The notes under the pieces: generated by a model
Told to the model about the DNA's origin: nothing
Database searches by the model: none
What the model saw: the letters and a program-made list of their open reading frames with translations, nothing else
NCBI GenBank assembly: GCA_964459805.1
Contig: CAYWOD010000078.1
Span: 1-14,983, forward strand
Length of the DNA: 14,983 bases
Source of the DNA: DAOVRL01 sp964459805
GTDB lineage: Bacteria; Planctomycetota; Phycisphaerae; Sedimentisphaerales; Anaerobacaceae
Direction: 5' to 3'
Shown here: piece after piece, positions 1-7,943 of the stretch
How positions within the stretch are numbered: position 1 is the first letter of the stretch
How the letters are laid out: each line of letters begins with the position of its first letter
Made by a program: the position numbers and the translations under genes

Positions 1-1678
1 AACTTAGCACATCCCCCACAATGAATATGGTGCTAAAGAGGTTGTATGCTCCCATACCGATTCGGCCGCCCCAACCGCCCTGGCGCTGGCTAAACAGCAG
101 AATCACAGCCGCTGGAATAAGCGCCAGAATTCCGAAGAATTTGCCGATTTCAATGGGGACCACCCCCGCCTTACTCGCCGCAAATATTGCAATCGAATTG
201 AGCATCACCAACAGGGTAAATTGGTCACACAACCCGGCTATATATTGCTTTCGTCTAAGGTTGTGCACAAACGCAATCATCAGTCCTGCCATAATCTGCA
301 CATAACCGAGCGCCAGTGACAAGCCAAAGAAGAGCATCGGTTTCTCAAATGGGTCGAACCACATCATTTTTTCTCTCATCGGTTTCAGTGCCGGTACGAA
401 CTGTTGAACGGCATCACCGAACCACCCTCCCGTCAAAGCACCAGCGACAATAGTGGCAGCGGCGCATATACCCAGCATCCACAACAGCTTCTTGTCACCC
501 TGGGTTTTCCTAACTAAGAGAACTATCAAGGCAACCATAACCAGCCCATAACCGGCATCGGTAAGACACAGTCCAAAGAACAAGGCAAAAAATGGTGCTA
601 AGAATACCGTCGGGTCGATATTGTAGTGCTGCGGCATACCGTAGAGACGGGTAATTACCTCGAACGGCTTGACAACGCGCTTGTTCTCTATTTCGACCGG
701 TATTTGTTCGCCCTCGGCGGGCTCGATTCTTGCCACACTCGAGGCCGTGAAACCAGAGACTATCTTCTCTAAGCTGCCATAATCCTTTTTCTTGACCCAG
801 CCTTCGAGCAGGACCGTATGCTCGGTTGCCGGTGCGGCGTTCCTGGTCTGCTCTCGGTTCAAGAGGTTCTGGTTATGGTCGCTAAGAATCTCCAGGTTGA
901 GCAAATTCTCACCCAACGCGCCCGCCTGGGCCTGGTGCTCTTCCAACTGCTTTTGCGCCTGGGCCAGCTTCTCGGTGTGCTCGGCCATCAATTCTGCAAC
1001 CGTCCCGGTCATTCCCTCGAAGGTCACGGCCTCGAATTCGGCCGAGCGGAGCACCTTCTGGACGTCATCGGCACTTTCATTCAGGCAGACAATAAGGCAG
1101 GCGTGCTTGTTTGCCGCCGCACCTACTACTTGAATCGCGCCGCCAAGCTCAGTTATTCTTTCGGCCGCCCGGTCAAATTGCTGAACCGGTATTAGGGCCG
1201 TCCAGCAGCTCACGCGGTGCAATCGCGTGATTTCCTCCACCGCAGTTTCGAGGCCCTCCCACGGGCGAAGCGCCTCAAGCCCGCCGCTAAGGTTCTCAAT
1301 CTCGGCCTTGGTTCTCTCCATCGACGCCTCGACCAGCTCGCAGCGATCGACAACGCCCACAATACCGCGATCTGAAACGACCTTGCTATATGATTGCTCA
1401 TCGACAACGGTGCGCGGCGCCAGGGCCGCGGCAAGACCTTTGGGGATCTCGGCATAGTTCTTCACAAAGGCGATGCTCTTATCCAGGCGGCCCAATAGCC
1501 CCTCGATATCCTTTGGCCGTTGCGGAGCACCCTCAAGCTCCGGCATATCCTTGCTGACCATAGCCTCTTCGGCGTTTAGTATCTGGCAGATGCCCTCGGC
1601 CTGCAGCGCCTCGAGAAGGTCCGAGACTTGGGAGCGATGGCTGACTATCATCACTTTTGCCATTTGGGCAATGGCCAT
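1..1678 (-). CDS. ntpI: V-type ATP synthase/ATPase subunit I (a-subunit), C-terminus off the window
   Basis: This is the membrane stator subunit of a bacterial V/A-type rotary ATPase, carrying the ion half-channels next to the c-ring. I translated the frame from ATG 1678 to base 1 (559 codons) and found no stop, so the gene is intact but cut by the window edge; family members are about 600-700 aa. The first ~350 residues are soluble and partly coiled coil (for example around residues 210-260). From residue ~356 there are about six hydrophobic segments. The first carries the family signature PFFALFFG then LTDAGYG; the last ends in GDVLS at residues 555-559, just before the usual functional arginine, which lies outside. 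The start follows the subunit H stop by 2 bp, with AGAGG about 8 bp upstream, so the two are translationally linked. Proton versus sodium specificity cannot be read from this part. Confidence 0.93.
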   Translation of the reverse strand, partial: MAIAQMAKVMIVSHRSQVSDLLEALQAEGICQILNAEEAMVSKDMPELEGAPQRPKDIEGLLGRLDKSIAFVKNYAEIPKGLAAALAPRTVVDEQSYSKVVSDRGIVGVVDRCELVEASMERTKAEIENLSGGLEALRPWEGLETAVEEITRLHRVSCWTALIPVQQFDRAAERITELGGAIQVVGAAANKHACLIVCLNESADDVQKVLRSAEFEAVTFEGMTGTVAELMAEHTEKLAQAQKQLEEHQAQAGALGENLLNLEILSDHNQNLLNREQTRNAAPATEHTVLLEGWVKKKDYGSLEKIVSGFTASSVARIEPAEGEQIPVEIENKRVVKPFEVITRLYGMPQHYNIDPTVFLAPFFALFFGLCLTDAGYGLVMVALIVLLVRKTQGDKKLLWMLGICAAATIVAGALTGGWFGDAVQQFVPALKPMREKMMWFDPFEKPMLFFGLSLALGYVQIMAGLMIAFVHNLRRKQYIAGLCDQFTLLVMLNSIAIFAASKAGVVPIEIGKFFGILALIPAAVILLFSQRQGGWGGRIGMGAYNLFSTIFIVGDVLS

Positions 1679-1680
1679 GG

Positions 1681-1986
1681 CTAACCTCTCAAGTAATCCA
1701 TTACTTTCTCGACCGCGGCGGGCATCTTGCTTTTTGTCTGCTCTCGCAGTTGGCGGCGCCGACTTTCGGCATCCGCTTTGAGAGCCTCGATGTCGGTTCG
1801 GCCTTGTGATTGCGCATCTGCAACGGCGGCTTCGACGGCCTTTTTCCTTTGCTGCTCGGCTTCGGCCAGGTCAGCCAGTCGCTTCTGGCGAGCTTCATCG
1901 GCCTGCTTGGCCGCTTGCGCCTTGGCCTGTTCGATAATCTCGCGGGCCTGGGCTTCGGCCTGCTTTATCTTCTTTATCAGCTCCAT
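1681..1986 (-). CDS. V-type ATPase peripheral-stalk subunit (H/G type)
   Basis: A 101-residue, highly charged, Ala/Glu/Lys/Gln-rich protein with almost no hydrophobic segment, predicted to be one long alpha helix. It begins MELIKKIKQAEAQAREIIEQ and keeps heptad-like Ala spacing throughout, as in the subunit H (NtpF/AhaH) half of the E/H peripheral-stalk heterodimer that ties the V1 head to subunit I. The call rests on this composition plus the position directly before subunit I, the usual order at the head of such clusters. GGGG sits 5 bp before the ATG. The gap to the preceding malate dehydrogenase is 103 bp and holds no promoter I can defend, so read-through from upstream is possible. Sequence alone would be too low in complexity to name it; context makes the call strong. 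Confidence 0.85.
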   Translation of the reverse strand: MELIKKIKQAEAQAREIIEQAKAQAAKQADEARQKRLADLAEAEQQRKKAVEAAVADAQSQGRTDIEALKADAESRRRQLREQTKSKMPAAVEKVMDYLRG

Positions 1987-2089
1987 TACTACCCCTGCTA
2001 CCGGTTAAAGAGCACCTATAAAAAGCACCTCATTTACATCATTATTCGACTAACGACAACAAAATAGCCCAGAGAAATTTGCATTTTGG

Positions 2090-3022
2090 TCACAAGAGCT
2101 TATCAACTTTCGCAGCAAGCTCTTTGACGTGGGCCAGCGATTGTTCAAACTGGTTGCGTTCGGACCGGTTCAAATCAAGCTCAATGACCTTTTCCACCCC
2201 ATTTCTGCCGAGAACGGCAGGGACCCCCACGAAACACCCCCCGGCACTATATTCGCTCCGACAATAAGCACAGCATGACAGGACCGCCTTGGTGTCTCGG
2301 AGTATGGCCTCTGTCATCTTGACTGCCCCGGCGGCAGGGGCATAATAGGCGCTGTAGCCGAGCAGGTTGACTACTTCGATGCCACCCTTTCGCGTCCGCT
2401 CGATTAGCTCTGCGATCTTGGCCTGGTCAAGCATCTCGGTGATCGGTATGCCGGCGACACTTGTATATCTGGGAAGCGGGACCATATCGTCGCCGTGGCC
2501 ACCCATAAAGACGCACTTTATATCCTCTACGCTTACGCCAAGCTCGCAGGCGATAAAGTAGCTAAAACGACCCGAGTCGAGCACGCCGGCCATTCCCATT
2601 ACCCTATCTTTGGCAAAGCCCATAACTTTGGCAGCGGTATAAACCATTGCGTCGAGCGGATTGCAGACGACGATGACGATGGCATCGGGCGAGTGCCTGG
2701 CGATTTTGGTGCTGACATCCTTTACGATCTGCACGTTCTTTGCGAGCAGGTCGGCTCGGCTCATTCCGGGGTTCCGCGGGAAGCCGCTTGTTACGATGAC
2801 GATATCGCTTCCGGCGGTGATCTCCCAGTCGCAGGTCCCGACGATGGCGGGGCTCGAGAGCTCGATGGGACTCGCCTCGGCGATGTCCAGGGCCTTGCCC
2901 TCAGCAAGGCCTTCCACGATGTCAAGCAGCACGATGTCGCCGAGCTTTTTGCTTGCAGCAATGTGTGCGGTCGTGGCGCCGACGTTGCCGGCACCGACTA
3001 TTGTTATCTTATCCCTTGCCAT
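2090..3022 (-). CDS. mdh: NAD-dependent malate dehydrogenase (LDH/MDH type 3)
   Basis: Interconverts malate and oxaloacetate with NAD in the cytoplasm (TCA cycle or redox balance). The 310-residue length fits the LDH-like MDH family. Visible residues: Rossmann motif GAGNVG at 10-15; Asp34 at the end of the second strand (NAD preference); oxaloacetate-binding Arg83 and Arg89 in GFPRNPGMSR; Asn121 in CNPLDAM; catalytic Asp149 and substrate Arg152 in GVLDSGR; catalytic His176 in GGHGDDM. The double arginine at 83/89 separates it from lactate dehydrogenases. I chose ATG 3022 because GAGGA lies about 7 bp upstream; an in-frame TTG at 3040 has no such site. It starts 21 bp after the GH127 stop, which is doubled (TAGTAG), so it is probably co-transcribed with that gene. 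This is an unusual partner for a housekeeping enzyme. Confidence 0.95.
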   Translation of the reverse strand: MARDKITIVGAGNVGATTAHIAASKKLGDIVLLDIVEGLAEGKALDIAEASPIELSSPAIVGTCDWEITAGSDIVIVTSGFPRNPGMSRADLLAKNVQIVKDVSTKIARHSPDAIVIVVCNPLDAMVYTAAKVMGFAKDRVMGMAGVLDSGRFSYFIACELGVSVEDIKCVFMGGHGDDMVPLPRYTSVAGIPITEMLDQAKIAELIERTRKGGIEVVNLLGYSAYYAPAAGAVKMTEAILRDTKAVLSCCAYCRSEYSAGGCFVGVPAVLGRNGVEKVIELDLNRSERNQFEQSLAHVKELAAKVDKLL

Positions 3023-3043
3023 AAGAGTTCCTCGAAACAACTA

Positions 3044-5158
3044 CTAATCTGCCGGTTTCGGCGGGGCCTGCCACTTATGGGCATCGGCACCGGCGCCGAT
3101 AGTTGGAAACGCTGAAATGCGCAGCCGCGCGCAGCCCATTGGAATCAGCGTCACCTGCTCGGTCGGCTCATCAGATTTGACGGGGCTGGGCTGGAGGAGG
3201 CCGACAAGGCCGAGCTTGTCTTTTTGCCATTCGGGTATTTTCTTGGCCTTTGCGTGCAGCGCCAAGGGAGCAGCGTTGGCCTCGAAAGGCTGGTTGTCTT
3301 TGGGCCACTCGTTCCGCACAAGCTCGAAGGATGAGGCCGGGTCGGAATCGTCCAATAAGAGTCCGTAATTCCACGCAGTCGTCGGATGTATCTCCCAGGC
3401 GGGCCATTCGTCGGTCCCGCCCTGGCGGACGTATTTTTCGCCGATCTTCAGCGAATAGGTCAGGGGGCCGCGGTTCACCGAGACGCTGTCCTTGTTCTTG
3501 TCCCACTTGGTCACCGTCACTGTCATGCCGAGTTTAAGGCTCACCCTGTCGCCGTCGATCCACTCCCGGTCAATCATAATATACGACCGCGGACGACCCT
3601 TGACCGATGTCGTTTCGCCGTTTATCGCCAGCTCCACCTGCTCGCACCAGAGCGGCACACGCAAATAAAGCGGGAATTGCACGGGCCTGCTCGTCTTGAC
3701 CGTAAGCTCGATATTGTCGTCGAAGGGATAGTGCGTGTCTTCGATGATCGTAACCTTCGCGCCGTCTCCGACCTTCGCTGTTACCCGGCAGGGTGCGTAC
3801 AGCACTGCCGCCAGACCGTTGCCCGGCGTGGCCAGCCAGAGATGCTCGGCATAGTAAGGCCAGCCGTGGCCGGTGTTATGCTGACAGCATCGGTGAATGT
3901 GCGGATTGAACAGCAGCATGGGCCCGCCGTTCTGGAGACCCGGGGACTTATTGTGCCTGTCGCAAAGGATCATATTCGGGGCGGTCAGGTAATGCAGTGC
4001 CTTTAAGTCCGGGGTAAATGCCGCCGGCAGCGAGTTGAAGGCCACATCCTCGCATCGGTCGGCCCACTTGGCGCCGCCCGTAATCGTGAGCAGTATTTCG
4101 TGTGAAAGCATCATCTCGACCATTCCGCAGGTCTCGACGGCCTGCCTCGGCCCGGTAAACCCCGGCCGGCAGTTCTCATCACCGCCGAACATCCCGCCCG
4201 GGACCTGGCCGTACATGTCACGGATTTTGCGCCAATTCCGCTCGGCTGCCCAGAGATGATTGGGGTCCTTGGACTGCATGTAATATGTGGCCGGCTCGCC
4301 GAAGCCCTGCGACATATTCACGTTGTGCCAGTTGATTATATCCTTTTCCCATTCGGCGGTGCGCCGGTGGACCTTCCTTGCCAGGTCCAGCAAGAACGTC
4401 TCTCCCGTCCGGTTGTACAGCCAATATACGCTGTACAGGAGGTCGCCTCCGCGCATCCGCGGCCAATATCCGACCAGGAAGCGGTCTTCGGGGACGGTCC
4501 AAAGATACTTCATATAATTGGTCATCAGGTTGATGACGCGCTTATCTGCGGTGAACTCGTAGTAGTTCTGGAGGCAGAAGAGCATGATCATATTGGGCCA
4601 GAGGTCTTCACGTCCCTGTAGGCGGGTCGCTGCACCCTTGCGTCCCTTACCGGGTCCGAACCAGCCGTCGGCCTTTTGGCTTCGAATCGCCGCCTCGATC
4701 CATATTTTCGATTCGGTGATCATGCGCTGATTTCGCAGGATGTAACCGCAGTTGCTGAATCCCTTGAGCCAGTAGGGAGGCTCTTCCCAGCCGTGCTGAC
4801 CCTCACCGGCGGGACTGAGCCACGCGTTGCCTTGCTTCTTAAGGAAGCTGCTGATCTCGGTCAGGTGTCCGTGAAACCCATCCGCCTGCAATTCGAGCTG
4901 TCTGCGGACCCAGCCTTCCGGCTCGATCGCGCCTATCGGCAGCTTTATAAAGGGGCTGGGCGTCAAGGGTGGACGGTTGCCGACGTAGAAATCGTTGCCC
5001 GCAGCGGTGCTCGGCCTCTCAACAATCGCGATACTGCCGCCATCGGCGACCTCGCCGGTTATGATACCGGTAACGCCGCCTACGATACCATCAACATCAC
5101 AGCCCACACTCAATATGCAAACGGCAAGCAACGCACTGGATAACCGATACCTGCACAT
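3044..5158 (-). CDS. GH127/DUF1680 glycoside hydrolase lipoprotein (beta-L-arabinofuranosidase-like)
   Basis: A 704-residue enzyme of the GH127/GH146 (DUF1680) clan, whose characterised members release beta-L-arabinofuranose using a zinc-bound cysteine nucleophile. An N-terminal signal ends in a lipobox, LSVGC with Cys20, so it should be a membrane-anchored extracytoplasmic lipoprotein. The (alpha/alpha)-barrel follows from about residue 75. The zinc cluster is complete: Glu342 and Cys344 in the motif ETCG, and Cys424-Cys425 in HRCCQHN, with Cys424 aligned to the nucleophile; Glu328 in GGDEN is a candidate acid/base. A beta-sandwich region follows to the end (VTLIPMGC near the C-terminus). 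AAAGGAG lies 6 bp before ATG 5158; ATG 5161 is only 3 bp from it, and an in-frame TTG at 5179 lies upstream of the site. The substrate may differ from arabinofuranose, because DUF1680 is functionally broad. Malate dehydrogenase follows closely. Confidence 0.9.
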   Translation of the reverse strand: MCRYRLSSALLAVCILSVGCDVDGIVGGVTGIITGEVADGGSIAIVERPSTAAGNDFYVGNRPPLTPSPFIKLPIGAIEPEGWVRRQLELQADGFHGHLTEISSFLKKQGNAWLSPAGEGQHGWEEPPYWLKGFSNCGYILRNQRMITESKIWIEAAIRSQKADGWFGPGKGRKGAATRLQGREDLWPNMIMLFCLQNYYEFTADKRVINLMTNYMKYLWTVPEDRFLVGYWPRMRGGDLLYSVYWLYNRTGETFLLDLARKVHRRTAEWEKDIINWHNVNMSQGFGEPATYYMQSKDPNHLWAAERNWRKIRDMYGQVPGGMFGGDENCRPGFTGPRQAVETCGMVEMMLSHEILLTITGGAKWADRCEDVAFNSLPAAFTPDLKALHYLTAPNMILCDRHNKSPGLQNGGPMLLFNPHIHRCCQHNTGHGWPYYAEHLWLATPGNGLAAVLYAPCRVTAKVGDGAKVTIIEDTHYPFDDNIELTVKTSRPVQFPLYLRVPLWCEQVELAINGETTSVKGRPRSYIMIDREWIDGDRVSLKLGMTVTVTKWDKNKDSVSVNRGPLTYSLKIGEKYVRQGGTDEWPAWEIHPTTAWNYGLLLDDSDPASSFELVRNEWPKDNQPFEANAAPLALHAKAKKIPEWQKDKLGLVGLLQPSPVKSDEPTEQVTLIPMGCARLRISAFPTIGAGADAHKWQAPPKPAD

Positions 5159-5233
5159 CATCAACTCCTTTAGATTCAAAGTATGGTTACGACAGGGTGC
5201 TATTTAACCCCGACTATCGCGAACGAACGGTTG

Positions 5234-5262
5234 ATTATAAGCAAAAAGCAGTAGATTGCTAA
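5234..5262 (-). promoter_or_regulatory. Sigma70-like promoter for the GH127-mdh unit
   Basis: On the minus strand, -35 TTAGCA (5257-5262, 4/6 to consensus) is followed by a 17-bp spacer and a perfect -10 TATAAT (5234-5239). The expected start near 5227 leaves a leader of about 65 nt before the GH127 ATG. This is the only strong match in the region. Confidence 0.6.
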
Positions 5263-5272
5263 CAAAAAATGC

Positions 5273-5306
5273 CACTAAGGCAGAAAGAGAATTTAAGCAC
5301 GAATCC
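5273..5306. repeat. Degenerate short-unit interspersed repeat, copy 1
   Basis: Two 8-bp units, CACTAAGG and CAGAAAGA, are followed by an AT-rich step and the phrase GCACGAATCC. The same order (CACNAAGG units, then RCACGAAT) occurs at 14917-14956 after the transketolase gene, so the two look like diverged copies of one intergenic repeat family. The nominal transcript of the GH127 promoter starts just outside it. Confidence 0.45.
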
Positions 5307-5316
5307 ATTCGGCTTT

Positions 5317-5354
5317 GCGCAGGGCAGGTTTTCAGGAATACCCGCCTGCGCGGG
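5317..5354. repeat. GC-rich nested hairpin in intergenic region
   Basis: GCGCAGG (5317-5323) is the exact reverse complement of CCTGCGC (5345-5351), with a 21-nt loop. A competing hairpin, CCCGC-CTGC-GCGGG (5341-5354), overlaps the second arm. No T-run follows on either strand, so it is not a classical terminator. It resembles the short palindromic intergenic repeats common in many bacterial genomes. Confidence 0.45.
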
Positions 5355-5567
5355 CACAAGTTTGACACAGAGGAGCAAAGAATCATTGGAAAATCCTGTC
5401 GTTGGCGTAATTGACAAATCTGTAGGAATATGTTGTGTTAGTATTTGAGAAGTATTGCAGGGGGTAGTTCGCTGTTTTGTCTATGGTGCGGGCCGTTTGT
5501 ATTGGTGAGAACCGGCTTGGAAGCTCCAACAAAACCTGACTTCAAAATGAGGAGCCGCTTCGCCCCC
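5355..5567. other. Gene-free stretch between GH127 and VCBS genes
   Basis: Part of the 5180-5654 gap. No reading frame here has a start, ribosome site and protein-like composition together. A small inverted repeat TTGGA-AGC-TCCAA lies at 5517-5529. I see no RNA gene or integrase-related site. It most likely holds repeat debris and the 3' region of the VCBS transcript. Confidence 0.5.
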
Positions 5568-5603
5568 CGGGGAGTCTGTGGGGGTATTTGAATAGACTCC
5601 CCG
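5568..5603. terminator. 10-bp perfect inverted repeat, candidate terminator of the VCBS gene
   Basis: CGGGGAGTCT (5568-5577) and AGACTCCCCG (5594-5603) pair perfectly around a 16-nt loop, about 52 bp downstream of the VCBS stop on the minus strand. No U-tract follows in either direction, so intrinsic termination is uncertain; the hairpin could equally stabilise the 3' end or belong to an interspersed repeat. Confidence 0.4.
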
Positions 5604-5654
5604 ACAGGGCTCGGAATGACAAATTGGGTACTGTTAGAGTGGCTAAGTCAATAA

Positions 5655-6794
5655 TCAATTATCGGCGCCTTCGAGCCACCAGAACGTGAATTCCGCCACG
5701 TCGAGCATGTCCACGATGTCATCGTCGATGAGGTCGGCGCCGGCGCAATCGCCGCAGCCAGCAAAGCCGTAGTAGAGTGCAAAGACCGCAAAATCATCCA
5801 GGTCCACGTCGTAGTCGTTGTCCATATCGCCCGGCTGCGGTACGCTCTGGTACAGATGGACCTTTCCGTCGTAGGCGCCTATCAGGACATCGAAGTAGCC
5901 GTCGCAAGTCCAGTCACATACCGACGGCCTCGATCGCGGCGAGCCGGGAAGGTCAATGGCAAGCCCGTCGGCCTCGACCGGGTCGTAGCCCGAGAAGTTC
6001 GGATGCGCGTCCGTGCCCGTATTGCTGTAGAACAATAGCTGCCCGTTGGTATTGCCTGTCAATATATCTTTCTTGCCGTCACCGTCGAGGTCCATCACGA
6101 CGGGACTCGAACGCTGTGACGGCACAATCAAGTCCGAACCATTCTCGCGGACAAATGCCACCGATCGAAAGTCGGGTTCGGTATCGGTCCCTTCGTTCAA
6201 GTAGATGTATATTCTCCCATAGCGTTCTCCAACGAGAAGGTCTTTAGCGCCGTCGTTATTCCAGTCCACAACAGCCGGTGTGGCTCGGCCTGCGAGACTG
6301 ATGTCTGCCTTTGAGCCGGGCGGACCGACCTGCAGCAACGTTCCGCCGTCGAAGGCAGGGTTATCGTCTGTGGCAACGTTGAGAAAGATTTCGACCTTCC
6401 CATCTACTCGGCCGATGAGCAAATCCTTGCAGCCATCGGCGTCCCAATAGACCACCCTCGGGAAACAGCCCATACATCCCGCCCCGGTTCGGATTAGGTC
6501 CGTCCCGTTGGATTGCACGTAGAAATAACTTGCAAATTGCGGATTTGATTCGGCTCCCGTGTTGATATACACGCGCACTTTCCCGTCTTTGGCGCCGATT
6601 ATCAGGTCTTTGGCGTTGTCGTTATCCCAATCCACGAAGGATGGGACGGAATATGTGCCCACTGCGATGTCAAGGCCGTCGGCCTGAACAAACTTTCGAG
6701 GTCCGAGCCTGAGCAACAATTCGGCGGCGAATCCCTCGTTCGCAGTGGCGGTGGCCGCAAATACGGCCAACATCATCAAAATTGCACGTTTCAT
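5655..6794 (-). CDS. Secreted VCBS/FG-GAP repeat protein with C-terminal dockerin-like segment
   Basis: A 379-residue exported protein. Residues 1 to ~19 form a signal peptide (Lys-Arg, then a hydrophobic core and ATATA). Five repeats with Ca-binding-like loops follow at about 55-80, 117-142, 177-202, 235-260 and 294-316; each reads roughly D-W-D/N-x-D-G-x-x-D-L-L-I-G followed by G-K-V-x-x-Y. This is the VCBS/FG-GAP pattern and suggests a beta-propeller. Residues 321-374 carry GDMDNDYDVDLDDF and a second acidic half (DDDIVDMLD) ending near WW, resembling the dockerin-like tails common on planctomycete exoproteins. Function is unknown: such proteins are usually surface adhesion or substrate-binding scaffolds, and no catalytic domain is present. 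GAGGGTG lies about 7 bp before the ATG. The gene is divergent from the FHA-GAF gene. Confidence 0.82.
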   Translation of the reverse strand: MKRAILMMLAVFAATATANEGFAAELLLRLGPRKFVQADGLDIAVGTYSVPSFVDWDNDNAKDLIIGAKDGKVRVYINTGAESNPQFASYFYVQSNGTDLIRTGAGCMGCFPRVVYWDADGCKDLLIGRVDGKVEIFLNVATDDNPAFDGGTLLQVGPPGSKADISLAGRATPAVVDWNNDGAKDLLVGERYGRIYIYLNEGTDTEPDFRSVAFVRENGSDLIVPSQRSSPVVMDLDGDGKKDILTGNTNGQLLFYSNTGTDAHPNFSGYDPVEADGLAIDLPGSPRSRPSVCDWTCDGYFDVLIGAYDGKVHLYQSVPQPGDMDNDYDVDLDDFAVFALYYGFAGCGDCAGADLIDDDIVDMLDVAEFTFWWLEGADN

Positions 6795-6915
6795 TTCACA
6801 CCCTCAGTATCCAACCAAGAAAGAGCAGCCGGAAAACACAAACCATTTCACATAGAAAGCATCCCAGCAGAAAACAAAGGCAGAGGTTCTCACCACACAT
6901 CCTTGAATACATCAT

Positions 6916-6944
6916 AGTCTATCTGATTCGCCCAGGAATGTCAA
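6916..6944 (-). promoter_or_regulatory. Sigma70-like promoter of the VCBS gene
   Basis: On the minus strand, a perfect -35 TTGACA (6939-6944), 17-bp spacer and -10 TAGACT (6916-6921, 4/6). Predicted start near 6909, giving a long leader of about 115 nt in which no known riboswitch was recognised. Confidence 0.6.
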
Positions 6945-7012
6945 GCGAAAACCGCCTCGGATAGCCTGCAAGCGCCCTTCGCAGGGCTTCGCGGGCATTT
7001 TGGCGATTGTGC

Positions 7013-7041
7013 TTGACGGATTGTTCCGGATTTCGGATAAT
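7013..7041 (+). promoter_or_regulatory. Sigma70-like promoter of the FHA-GAF gene
   Basis: TTGACG (7013-7018, 5/6), 17-bp spacer, GATAAT (7036-7041, 5/6). Predicted start near 7048 gives a leader of about 35 nt. The -35 lies only 69 bp from that of the divergent VCBS promoter, so one bound regulator could affect both genes. Confidence 0.65.
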
Positions 7042-7082
7042 GGAATAGACGGGCATACGGTCCAAAATCAGGGTGCAAGCCA

Positions 7083-7943
7083 ATGCGTTTGGTTGTAAAA
7101 CAAAGTGATGGCAGCGTCAGGGAATTCCAATTCACGACGGGCCCAATTCATATCGGAAGAGGGACGGACAGCCAGGTTTTTTTGCCGGATACAAAGGTTT
7201 CAAGGCAGCACGCGGTAATCTTCAGCACGCCCGAGGGTAATTGGATGATCGAAGACCTGGACTCGGCCAACAAAACGTATCTAAACGACAAGGCAATCCA
7301 CAAGAGGCAAATCACAACGGGTGATTGTGTCCGTATCGCCGGTTTCAGCATTGAAATTGACATCGAGGCTGGGAGCGAAGGCGACAAACCGAGCCATCTG
7401 GAAGATACGCTGATAACAGCGCCCCGCAAGGCTCAGGTTATATCGAGGAACCTGAACGCCGAGCACGCGCCCGACATCAAGTTTCCGGCCAAGCGGTCGA
7501 AGGATTTTCTCCGGGCCACAGAGGCAATCTGCAAAGCCGGCGGCCCGGACGCAGTTCTCAAGACTCTCTTGACTATCATATTCAGGCAGTTCGACGCTCG
7601 TCGCGCCTGGTGCGCGTTGCGGAATGAGCCGGAAGGGCCGATGACTTCTCACGCAGGCAAAGCAATAGACGGCAAAGCCCTTGGACTGGGCGAGATAGCA
7701 CTCAACGAGAAAATCACCAACGCCGTGGAGAAGGGCCAATTCCTGCTCTTTCCCAAGGTCTCAACCCGGTCAAAAGAGCAAGGTGTGCTCTCTGCAATGA
7801 TTGCGCCCGTTATGGATCCTACCGGGTGCTTCGGCGTGCTATACATGGACAACGCGGAGGACCACCCGCCCTACAATCTAAGCGACCTAGACTACCTGAT
7901 GCTGCTGGCAATTCACACGGCGGCGATATTGGAGAATTTCTGA
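7083..7943 (+). CDS. FHA-GAF domain protein
   Basis: A 286-residue cytoplasmic signalling protein with no membrane segment. Residues 1-95 are an FHA domain that would bind phosphothreonine peptides: Gly25-Arg26, Ser40-Arg41-x-His43, and Asn63-Lys-Thr in place of the usual Asn-Gly-Thr are visible. A polar linker covers about 96-138. Residues ~140-286 form a GAF domain (GVLYMDN at 251-257 and the closing helix LMLLAIHTAAILENF are typical). No kinase, cyclase, phosphatase or DNA-binding output domain follows; planctomycete FHA-GAF modules often continue into one, so this protein may act as a reader or adaptor. The ligand of the GAF is unknown. The ribosome site (AGGG about 10 bp before ATG) is weak. 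The gene stands alone, with its own promoter, convergent with the cytochrome unit. Confidence 0.88.
   Translation: MRLVVKQSDGSVREFQFTTGPIHIGRGTDSQVFLPDTKVSRQHAVIFSTPEGNWMIEDLDSANKTYLNDKAIHKRQITTGDCVRIAGFSIEIDIEAGSEGDKPSHLEDTLITAPRKAQVISRNLNAEHAPDIKFPAKRSKDFLRATEAICKAGGPDAVLKTLLTIIFRQFDARRAWCALRNEPEGPMTSHAGKAIDGKALGLGEIALNEKITNAVEKGQFLLFPKVSTRSKEQGVLSAMIAPVMDPTGCFGVLYMDNAEDHPPYNLSDLDYLMLLAIHTAAILENF

Noticed and set aside
1987..2089. Possible promoter for the V-ATPase genes
   Set aside because: The best pair (TTGTCG, 17 bp, TAAATG) matches only 3/6 at the -10; not enough to report as a site.
2495..3115. Forward open frame of 206 codons opposite mdh and the GH127 3' end
   Set aside because: Covers two real genes antisense, with no start signal and no domain-like sequence.
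5204..5386. 60-codon minus frame upstream of the GH127 gene
   Set aside because: It spans the GH127 promoter and repeat elements and has no ribosome site; composition is not protein-like.
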